Assembly: GCA_031386065.1 (NCBI GenBank)
Contig: JANNBZ010000359.1
Location: 1-5,201 of the forward strand
Source of the DNA: JANYJJ01 sp031386065
Lineage (GTDB): Bacteria; Pseudomonadota; Gammaproteobacteria; Burkholderiales; Burkholderiaceae_C
DNA length: 5,201 nucleotides
Direction: 5' to 3'
The notes under the pieces: model-generated
What the model was told of the DNA's origin: nothing
Databases searched by the model: none
Seen by the model: the letters and a program-made list of their open reading frames with translations, nothing else
Program-made: the position numbers and the translations under genes
In this document: piece by piece, positions 1-5,201 of the stretch
Position numbering within the stretch: position 1 is the stretch's first letter
Layout: every line of letters begins with the position of its first letter

Positions 1-386
1 TCGCTGCCGCCGGCCACTGCGTAGCCGTGCACCTTGCAGATGGTCGGCTTGTAAGAGCGCCACAGGCTCATGAAGTCTTCGGTGTTGCCCTTCATGAAGC
101 GGTAGTCGAGCATCGGGTCCCAGGGCAGCGGTTGCGTGTAGCGGTTGGTGGCGTCGCCCTCGGCGTAGTGCTTCAGGTCGTAGCCGGCGCAGAAGGCCGG
201 GCCGGCACCTTGCACCACGATCACGTGCACCCGGTCGTCGGCGTCGGCGGCTGCGACGGCTGCGCGAATCTCGCCCGGCATCTCGTCGTTGATCGCGTTC
301 AAGCGCTCGGGCCGGTTCAGCGTGATCGTCGCGATGCGGTCTTTCACGCTGAGTTTCAGGGTGCTGAACTGGGGCTTCTTCGCCAT
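1..386 (-). CDS. Enoyl-CoA hydratase/isomerase (crotonase) family protein, N-terminal part, cut by window edge
   Basis: The first 128 residues of a crotonase-superfamily protein, which normally hydrates or isomerises a CoA-bound acyl chain in the cytoplasm. Visible marks are the N-terminal strand and substrate segment ITLNRPERLNAIND (residues 21-34), the first oxyanion-hole loop FCAGYDL (65-71) and the second CoA/oxyanion segment KVHGYAVAGGS (118-128). The insert around WDPMLDYRFMKGN (89-101), followed by DFMSLWRSYKP, marks a distinct crotonase subgroup whose substrate I cannot name. Aligned to rat mitochondrial hydratase, the next residue (129) sits at catalytic Glu144; its codon begins GA at the window edge, so it is Asp or Glu. 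The ATG at 386-384 is preceded by TGAGGAA five bases upstream, which fixes the start. Only 9 bases separate it from the upstream dehydrogenase stop, so it is probably cotranscribed. It is not one of the standard atu or liu genes I know. Roughly half the protein lies outside the window. Confidence 0.93.
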   Translation of the reverse strand, partial: MAKKPQFSTLKLSVKDRIATITLNRPERLNAINDEMPGEIRAAVAAADADDRVHVIVVQGAGPAFCAGYDLKHYAEGDATNRYTQPLPWDPMLDYRFMKGNTEDFMSLWRSYKPTICKVHGYAVAGGS

Positions 387-391
387 GACTG

Positions 392-398
392 TTCCTCA
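392..398 (-). promoter_or_regulatory. Shine-Dalgarno sequence of the downstream crotonase gene
   Basis: The minus strand reads TGAGGAA here, with AGGAA five bases before the ATG at 386. The TGA is also the stop codon of the preceding dehydrogenase. This is the clearest ribosome binding site in the window and marks the only gene junction that is not an ATGA overlap. Confidence 0.75.
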
Positions 399-1541
399 AA
401 TGCAAAGTTGTTTCGCGGCCAGCTCTTTCATGATTTCCTCGGCGCCGCCGCCGATCATCATCACCTTCACTTCGCGGTAGACGCGCTCGCTTTGGGTGCC
501 GCGCATGAAGCCCATCGCGCCCAGGATCTGCACCGCCTGGTCGGCGCACCACTGCATGCTTTGCGTCGCGTGGTTTTTCAACAGGCAGACCTGCGCCACC
601 CAGTCGGCCGACGCGTCGCCGGCGTCGGCCCGTTCGCCCAGCGCATCGACCCAGGCCTGGGTCGACGCAATCCGCATCTGCATGTCCATCAGCTTGTGGC
701 GTATCACCTGGCGCTCGATCAGCGGGGTGCCGAAGGTCTGGCGCTGGCGCGCCCAGGCCAGCGCTTCGTCGAAGCAGGCCTGCGCGAAACCCAGTGCCGC
801 GGCCGACATCGCCATCCGCTCGCCGTTGAAGTTGCTCATGATGTACTTGAAGCCCGCGCCTTCGTCGCCGATCAGGTTGACCGCCGGCACCCGCACCGCG
901 TCGAAGCGGATCTGCGCCGTGTCCGAACAGTGCCAGCCCATTTTCTTCAACGCGCTGCGCTGCACGCCGGGCGCGTGGCCGTCGACCAACAGCAGCGACA
1001 CGCCGCGCGCGCCCGCCTCGCCGGTGCGCACCGCCACCGTCAAATGGTCGGCGCGAACGCCCGAGGTGATGAACAGCTTTTCACCGTCGACGATGTAGTC
1101 GGTGCCGTCGCGCACGGCCCTGGTTTTCAGCCGCGCCACGTCCGAGCCGCCGCTCGATTCGGTGATGGCCAGCGCGGCGATCTTTTCGCCGCGCAGCACC
1201 GGCGGAATCACGCGCTGCTGCAACTCGGCCGAGCCGTGGGCCAGCAGCGGCGGCAAGCCGATGTTGTGCGAGAACAGGCTGGCCAGCACACCGCCGCTGG
1301 CGCCGAAGCGCGAGATCGCTTGCGCGCTGGCCATGCGCAGCAACCACGGTGCGGGCGTGCCACCCAGATGCTCCGGGTAGCCCAGGCTCAGCAGGCCGAG
1401 TTCGGCGGCCTGTGTGTACAGGCGACGCGGGAACATGCCGGCGTCGTCCCACTCGGTGACGAAGGGCGCGATCTCGGCCAGCGCGAAGCGCCGCACGGTG
1501 TCGATCAGCGCGCTGCGATGTTCCAGCAGTTCGGCGTTCAT
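396..1541 (-). CDS. Acyl-CoA dehydrogenase (FAD-dependent), complete, 381 aa
   Basis: A full-length acyl-CoA dehydrogenase that would introduce the alpha-beta double bond into an acyl-CoA and pass electrons to electron transfer flavoprotein. The family usually has about 380-390 residues; this one has 381. The N-terminal helical domain covers about residues 1-115. The FAD-binding middle domain contains ALAITESSGGSDV (123-135), EKLFITSG (154-161) and MGWHCSDTAQIRFDAVRVP (201-219). The C-terminal helical domain contains RQRQTFG (265-271), ILGAMGFMRG and IGGGAEEIMKEL (363-374). The residue matching the MCAD catalytic base Glu376 is Gly365, whereas a Glu (E241, in GER) sits on helix G where isovaleryl- and long-chain dehydrogenases place their base. 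That points to a branched or long-chain substrate. The ATG at 1541 overlaps the restored carboxylase stop as ATGA and has GAGG four bases upstream. The exact substrate is unknown. It differs clearly from the other dehydrogenase at 4271-5201, so it is not a simple tandem copy. Confidence 0.96.
   Translation of the reverse strand: MNAELLEHRSALIDTVRRFALAEIAPFVTEWDDAGMFPRRLYTQAAELGLLSLGYPEHLGGTPAPWLLRMASAQAISRFGASGGVLASLFSHNIGLPPLLAHGSAELQQRVIPPVLRGEKIAALAITESSGGSDVARLKTRAVRDGTDYIVDGEKLFITSGVRADHLTVAVRTGEAGARGVSLLLVDGHAPGVQRSALKKMGWHCSDTAQIRFDAVRVPAVNLIGDEGAGFKYIMSNFNGERMAMSAAALGFAQACFDEALAWARQRQTFGTPLIERQVIRHKLMDMQMRIASTQAWVDALGERADAGDASADWVAQVCLLKNHATQSMQWCADQAVQILGAMGFMRGTQSERVYREVKVMMIGGGAEEIMKELAAKQLCI
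1538..1541 (-). other. ATGA stop/start overlap, carboxylase alpha to acyl-CoA dehydrogenase
   Basis: The minus strand reads GCATGAAC. ATG starts the dehydrogenase and TGA ends the carboxylase, but only in the frame obtained by restoring the missing base near 1652. In the frame as written, the carboxylase stops at 1557-1555 instead. The same overlap occurs at two other junctions of this operon, which supports the restored frame as ancestral and suggests translational coupling. Confidence 0.8.
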
Positions 1542-3474
1542 GCGGCCTCGAAGCTCAGCAAGAGTTGGCCGGGCGACACCTGCTGCCCCGGCTCGACCGC
1601 AACCGTCTTGACGCGGCTGTCGCGCGCTGCGGTGACGGAATGTTCGAGCTTATCGACTCGATCACCAGCAAGGTCTCGCCGGCCTTCACATTCAGGCCGG
1701 CCGCCGCGTGCACCGCCACCACCTTGCCGCTGAAGGCGGCCTTCAATTCGAGCGCCATCGCGCGCGACGACGCGGCTGCCGGCTCGAACGACGCGTCGGC
1801 GATGAACAGGTCCACCGCGTCGACTTGCACATGCCATTCGCGGTTGCGCAGCGCTGCCAGTTGCGCACGCTGCGCGGTGCCCGTGACGCCATCGGTCGTC
1901 AACCGCCAGCCGCCCGCGACCGCGCTGCGGCGCAGCGAGGTGGTCTGCCCGGCGTGCGTGATGTTCAGTCCGTCCGGTGCCCTTTCGCAAACGCGCAGTT
2001 CGTGCACCGTGCCCCGGTGGCGCAGCCGCAGCGGGCGCTCGAACGGCGACGGCAGAACGAACGCGCTGCTCTTGCCATGGCCCAGGCCGTGGGTCGCGGC
2101 CGCTGCCGCCAGCAGGCATGCAGCCTCGCGCGCGGCCATGCGCTCGCGAAAGGCCGGTGCGTGGTCGTTCAGGAAGTCGATGCGCGCGTCGCCGGCTTGA
2201 AACACCGCGTCACTCAAGCATTCGGCCAGCATCGCGCGATTCGTCGGCAGGCCGAGCACGACCGTGCGTGCCAGGCCGCCTTGCAACAGCGCGATGGCCT
2301 CGCCGCGGGTGGGCGCATGCGCAACCAGCTTGGCCAGCATCGAGTCGTAGTGCGGCGACACCTGCGTGCCCTCGGTCAGCGCGTGGTCCATGCGCAAACC
2401 GTCCGGCGCGCTGAAGCGCTGGATGCGTCCTGTATGCGGCGTGAATGCTTCGTCTTCGGCGCACAGCCGCACCTCGATCGCGTGGCCGCTGAATTGCACC
2501 TGGTGCTGCGCCAGCGGCAGTGCCTCGCCGCGCGCCACGCGCAACTGCCACTCGACCAGGTCGAGCCCGGTCACCGCCTCGGTAACCGGGTGCTCCACCT
2601 GCAGCCGGGTGTTCATTTCCATCAGGAAAAAGTCGCGGCCTTCGAGCAGGAATTCGACCGTGCCCGCACCCACGTAGCCGGCCGCCTGCGCCACGCGCAC
2701 CGCGCAGTCGCCCAGTGCTGCGCGCAGCGTGGCATCGACCGCCGGGCTGGGCGTTTCCTCGATCAACTTCTGGTGTCGCCGCTGCACCGAGCAGTCGCGT
2801 TCGCCGAGGTGGATGCAGTGGCCGCGCGCGTCGGCAAACACTTGCACTTCCACGTGGCGCGGGCTGCGCAAGGCACGTTCGATCAACAACTCACCGTGGC
2901 CGAACGACGACTCGGCTTCCGAGCGTGCGCTGTGCAGCGCGCCTGCCAACGCGTCGGCGGATTCGACCCAGCGCATGCCGCGCCCGCCACCGCCGGCCAC
3001 CGCTTTCACCATCAACGGAAAGCCGATGCGCTGCGCCTCGGCGGCGAAGCGATCGGCGCTTTGGTCGCTGCCCTGGTAGCCGGGCAGGCGCGGCACGCCC
3101 AGCGAATCGGCCAGCAGCTTGGCGGCCGACTTGCTGCCCACCGCGCGAATGGCGGCGGCCGGCGGGCCGACCCAGACCAGCCCGGCGTCGACCACCGCCT
3201 GCGCGAAGTCGGCGTTCTCGCTCAGGAAGCCGTAGCCGGGGTGCACCGCGTCGGCCCCGCTGGCCTGCGCTGCGGCCAGCAGCTTGTCGATGCGCAGGTA
3301 GGTCTCAGTCGATGCGTTGCCGCCGAGTGCGAACGCAGCGTCGGCCTCGGTCACGTGCAGGCCGTTCGCGTCGGCATCGGAATACACCGCCACCGTGGCG
3401 ATGCCCATCGCCTTCGCGGTGCGGAAGATGCGGCGTGCGATCTCGCCTCGGTTGGCCACCAGCAGCCGCTTCAT
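1538..3474 (-). CDS. atuF: Acyl-CoA carboxylase alpha subunit (biotin carboxylase + biotin carrier), probably geranyl-CoA carboxylase; frameshifted at the biotin site
   Basis: The subunit carboxylates its own biotin with ATP and bicarbonate, then hands the carboxyl to a separate beta subunit not seen here. The biotin carboxylase domain is complete: ANRGEIARRI (7-16), HPGYGFLSEN (78-87), glycine-rich ATP loop GGGGRGMR (161-168), ERDCSVQRRHQK (225-236) and EMNTRLQVEHPVTE (286-299). K236, E286, N288 and R290 match E. coli AccC K238, E288, N290 and R292. A linking domain (about 450-565) leads to a biotin carrier domain starting near FSGKVVAVHAAAG. The biotinylation motif should read ESMKLEH, but one G is missing, giving ATAAG at 1653-1649. 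As written, translation goes off frame after S607 and ends at 1555 (639 aa). With the base restored it is 645 aa with biotinyl Lys609, 36 residues before the last residue. ATG 3474 (ATGA overlap with the hydratase) is preferred to GTG 3483. A methylcrotonyl-CoA carboxylase subunit (LiuD) is the main alternative; the atuF name rests on gene order. Confidence 0.88.
1649..1653 (-). other. Single-base deletion (frameshift) in the biotinyl-lysine motif
   Basis: The minus strand reads GAG TCG AT-AAG CTC GAA CAT. Inserting one G after AT gives E S M K L E H, the expected biotin attachment motif with the acceptor lysine encoded at 1651-1649. Upstream of this point the carboxylase is open in one frame. 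Downstream, 37 codons of a normal biotin carrier C-terminus, ending at the ATGA overlap, are open in another frame. No homopolymer run and no classic slippery heptamer lies at the site. Confidence 0.9.
3471..3474 (-). other. ATGA stop/start overlap, hydratase to carboxylase alpha
   Basis: The minus strand reads GCCGAATGAAG. TGA ends the hydratase and ATG starts the carboxylase. The overlap, together with the typical biotin carboxylase N-terminus MKRLLVANRGEIA, decides the start codon. Only a weak GGTGGG lies just upstream, so initiation probably relies on coupling. Confidence 0.75.
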
Positions 3475-4274
3475 TCGGCCCACCGCGCGCGGCGCTTCTG
3501 CGCGAAGGCGGCCAGGCCTTCGGGTGCCTCGGTCCCGCGCAGCGATGCAGCAAAGGCGCGCGCTGCAGCCTCGCGCAGGTCGGCCGGCGGGCTGAGCTGG
3601 GCCAGCAGGCGCTTGGTGGCGGCCACCGCCTGCGGTGCCGGCGTCTTCAGGCCGGCCAGCAAGGCGTCCACAGCGGCCTGCAAGGCGGCATCGTCACCGT
3701 CGACCACCTCGTCCACCAGACCCGTCGCCAATGCCTCAGACGCGCTCAGCGTCAAGCCTTGCAGCAGACACTGGCGCGCCAGCCGGTCGCCCAGGCGCCG
3801 CCAGACGAACGGAGCAATCTGCGCCGGCACGATGCCCAGCGTGACCTCGGGCGTGGCGAAGCTGGCGCGCGCCGTCGCCACGCAGACGTCGGCGCAGCAG
3901 GCCAGGCCGAAGCCGCCGCCCATCGCCGGCCCGTCGACCGCCGCGATCAACAGCTGCGGCAGCGCACACAGCGCGTGCAACAGGTCGCCGAAGCGCTGGT
4001 TCATCGCCAGCAGCGGGTCGACTTCGCCGGCTGCGAGCGGCTGGCCGATCAGGCTGGCGAAGCCGCCCAGGCTACCGCCGGCGCAAAACGAGCCGCTGCT
4101 GCCGGTCAGCACGACGAAGCGCAGTTCGGTGTCCCGTGATGCCTCGGCACAGGCGTGCAGCAGCGCATCGACGCTGGCGGCGTCGAGCGCGTTGCGCGTG
4201 GCCGGGCTGTTCAGCACCCAGCGCTCGGTGGTGCCGGTGCGATGGCGGAGCAGCGCGTTGCTCATCTCGCTCAT
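3471..4274 (-). CDS. atuE: Crotonase-family enoyl-CoA hydratase, probably isohexenylglutaconyl-CoA hydratase (AtuE-like)
   Basis: A complete 267-residue hydratase of the crotonase fold, a normal length for the family. It should add water to the unsaturated acyl-CoA formed by the carboxylase. Seen: LNSPATRNALD (21-31); the first oxyanion loop FCAGGSLGGF (63-72); AAVDGPAMGGGFGLACCAD (111-129), the second oxyanion segment; and FATPEVTLGIVPAQIAPFVW (139-158). Against rat mitochondrial hydratase, Glu144 is replaced by Gly123 while Glu164 is kept as Glu143. From memory, a GGGFGL segment plus PAQIAPFV is typical of AtuE, the isohexenylglutaconyl-CoA hydratase of citronellol/geraniol breakdown; the related alternative is methylglutaconyl-CoA hydratase (LiuC). 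The start is ATG 4274, overlapping the upstream dehydrogenase stop (ATGA), with GAGG about 11 bases upstream. A second in-frame ATG at 4265 would remove three residues. The family is certain; the substrate is a moderate-confidence inference. Confidence 0.93.
   Translation of the reverse strand: MSEMSNALLRHRTGTTERWVLNSPATRNALDAASVDALLHACAEASRDTELRFVVLTGSSGSFCAGGSLGGFASLIGQPLAAGEVDPLLAMNQRFGDLLHALCALPQLLIAAVDGPAMGGGFGLACCADVCVATARASFATPEVTLGIVPAQIAPFVWRRLGDRLARQCLLQGLTLSASEALATGLVDEVVDGDDAALQAAVDALLAGLKTPAPQAVAATKRLLAQLSPPADLREAAARAFAASLRGTEAPEGLAAFAQKRRARWAE
4271..4274 (-). other. ATGA stop/start overlap, acyl-CoA dehydrogenase to hydratase
   Basis: The minus strand reads CCCAAATGAGCG. TGA ends the dehydrogenase (C-terminus PAPK) and ATG starts the hydratase (MSEMSN). 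It is the first of three identical overlaps and implies one coupled transcript. Confidence 0.75.
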
Positions 4275-5201
4275 TTGGGCGCAGGCCTCTTCAGCGTGCC
4301 CATCGCCTTCGCGATGATGCCCATCATCACTTCGTCGGCGCCGCCGCCGATGGAGGCCAGGCGGCCGTCGCGGTACATGCGCGACACGCGGTTTTCTAGC
4401 GTGAAACCCATGCCGCCCCAGAACTGCAGGCAACCGTCGGGCACGGTGCGCAACAGGCGGCCGGCCTTCAGCTTGGCCATCGAGGCCAGCTCGGTCACGT
4501 CTTGTCCGGCCACGTACAGGTCGCAGGCGCGGTAGGTCAGCGCGCGCAGGCATTCGACCTCGGTTTTCAGTTCGGCCAGCGTGAACTGAACCCACTGCTG
4601 ATCGACCAGGTGCGCGCCGAAGAGCTTGCGCTCCTGCGCCCATTGAACCGTCAGATCGATGCAGCGCGTCAGGCCTTCGATGGCGTTCGCCGCGGCCCAC
4701 AGCCGCTCTTCCTGGAACTGCATCATCTGGTACATGAAGCCCTGGCCTTCGGCGCCGATGCGGTAGCGCTGCGGCACGCGCACCTCGTCGAAATAGATCA
4801 GTCCGGTGTCGCTGGAATGCATGCCGATCTTGCGGATCTTCCTGGCCTTCTCGATGCCCTTGCTGTCCATCGGCACCATCACCAGGCTCTTGTTCTTGTG
4901 GGCTGGTCCATCACCCGTATTGACCAGCATGCACATCCAGTCGGCCTGCAGGCTGTTGGTGATCCACATCTTCTGGCCGCTGATCACGTAGTCGTCGCCG
5001 TCCTTGCGCGCCACGCTCTTGATGCTGGCCACGTCAGAGCCCGCGCCGGGCTCGGACACGCCGATGCAGCCCACCATGTCGCCGGCAATCGCGGGCGCCA
5101 GGAACTGGCGCTTCAGCTCGTCGCTGCCGAAGCGGGCGAGAGCCGGCGTGGCCATGTCGGTCTGCACGCCGATGGCCATCGGCAGGCCGCCGCAGTCGAT
5201 G
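4271..5201 (-). CDS. atuD: Acyl-CoA dehydrogenase, N-terminus outside window; probably citronellyl-CoA dehydrogenase (AtuD-like)
   Basis: The last 309 residues of an FAD-dependent acyl-CoA dehydrogenase; about 75-80 N-terminal residues lie beyond 5201. The reading frame is open to the window edge, reading IDCGGLPM before the internal ATG at 5179, so that ATG is not the true start. Seen: VGVQTDM-type segment, CIGVSEPGAGSDVASIK (flavin-binding middle domain), GQKMWITN, MHSSDTGLIYFDEVRVP, QERKLFG (C-terminal helical domain), LQFWGGMGFTLENRVSRMYRD and IGGGADEVMMGIIAK. The position of MCAD catalytic Glu376 is Gly (codon 4345-4343). A Glu in QEER (codon 4708-4706) occupies the helix-G position used by isovaleryl- and long-chain dehydrogenases. 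Being followed directly by hydratase and carboxylase alpha genes, it matches the atuD-E-F order and would oxidise citronellyl-CoA. Isovaleryl-CoA dehydrogenase (LiuA) is the alternative, but a carboxyltransferase gene would then be expected next. The family call is firm; the substrate is inference. Confidence 0.92.
   Translation of the reverse strand, partial: IDCGGLPMAIGVQTDMATPALARFGSDELKRQFLAPAIAGDMVGCIGVSEPGAGSDVASIKSVARKDGDDYVISGQKMWITNSLQADWMCMLVNTGDGPAHKNKSLVMVPMDSKGIEKARKIRKIGMHSSDTGLIYFDEVRVPQRYRIGAEGQGFMYQMMQFQEERLWAAANAIEGLTRCIDLTVQWAQERKLFGAHLVDQQWVQFTLAELKTEVECLRALTYRACDLYVAGQDVTELASMAKLKAGRLLRTVPDGCLQFWGGMGFTLENRVSRMYRDGRLASIGGGADEVMMGIIAKAMGTLKRPAPK

Noticed and set aside
1649..1656. 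TCGATAAG at the frameshift resembles a cloning-vector polylinker sequence
   Set aside because: The match is too short and the flanks on both sides are continuous carboxylase coding sequence, so coincidence is the simplest explanation.
27..1733. A 568-codon open frame on the plus strand
   Set aside because: Antisense to the second dehydrogenase and second crotonase, with no recognisable domain and compositionally biased His/Arg/Ala sequence; a GC-driven shadow.
1538..2119. A separate minus-strand gene of about 193 codons at the end of the carboxylase
   Set aside because: Only its last 37 codons look like real protein (biotin carrier C-terminus). The rest is out-of-frame carboxylase sequence. 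It is the tail of the frameshifted carboxylase, not an independent gene.
3475..3483. GTG start at 3483 for the carboxylase
   Set aside because: The ATG at 3474 gives the standard N-terminus of biotin carboxylases and a 4-base overlap like the neighbouring junctions; the GTG adds only three residues.
1708..4317. An 869-codon open frame on the plus strand opposite the carboxylase and hydratase
   Set aside because: It lies antisense to genes with complete, recognisable catalytic motifs. Its translation is Arg/Ala/His-rich and low in motif content, as expected from the mirror of high-GC coding sequence.
3471..4700. A 409-residue dehydrogenase-hydratase fusion in the hydratase frame
   Set aside because: The part upstream of 4274 is an out-of-frame reading of the dehydrogenase with no family resemblance. 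The hydratase begins at the ATGA overlap.
1..5201. Search for a novel system, mobile element, CRISPR array, RNA gene, promoter or terminator
   Set aside because: The window is almost fully covered by five tightly packed metabolic genes with no gap above 9 bases. I saw no direct repeat array, inverted terminal repeats, tRNA-like fold or stem with a T-run.

Overview
The window is a compact, single-strand piece of a high-GC bacterial acyl-CoA catabolic operon. All five genes are read from the minus strand, so transcription runs from position 5201 towards position 1. The GC richness (roughly two thirds by eye), heavy G/C use at third codon positions and style of the proteins suggest a betaproteobacterium of the Burkholderiales or a similar high-GC proteobacterium. 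That placement is inference.

Layout in transcription order: (1) the C-terminal four fifths of an acyl-CoA dehydrogenase (5201 to 4271, start outside the window); (2) a crotonase-family hydratase (4274 to 3471); (3) the biotin carboxylase/biotin carrier alpha subunit of an acyl-CoA carboxylase (3474 to 1538), which carries a single-base frameshift in its biotinylation motif; (4) a second, complete acyl-CoA dehydrogenase (1541 to 396); (5) the N-terminal half of a second crotonase-family protein (386 to 1, running off the window). The first three junctions are 4-base ATGA stop/start overlaps, counting the third in the restored carboxylase frame. The fourth is a 9-base gap with a clear Shine-Dalgarno sequence. 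There is no intergenic stretch longer than 9 bases, and no RNA gene, mobile element, repeat array, promoter or terminator is visible.

Function: dehydrogenase, hydratase and biotin-dependent carboxylase together are the signature of pathways that degrade beta-methyl-branched acyl-CoAs, where a carboxylation is needed before beta-oxidation can proceed. The two known schemes are the leucine/isovalerate (liu) pathway and the acyclic terpene utilisation (atu; citronellol/geraniol) pathway. The order dehydrogenase-hydratase-carboxylase alpha, with no carboxyltransferase between the first two, matches atuD-atuE-atuF better than liuA-B-C-D. The hydratase active-site region also resembles AtuE. The carboxyltransferase beta subunit is not in the window and would be expected just upstream (beyond 5201). 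The atu assignment is probable rather than proven.

The most notable observation is the frameshift. One G appears to be missing from the ATG-AAG (Met-Lys) biotinylation codons at 1653-1649. Everything downstream, including the carrier-domain C-terminus and the ATGA overlap with the next gene, is intact in the shifted frame. As written the carboxylase could not be biotinylated. It is either a very recent inactivating mutation or a sequence error.
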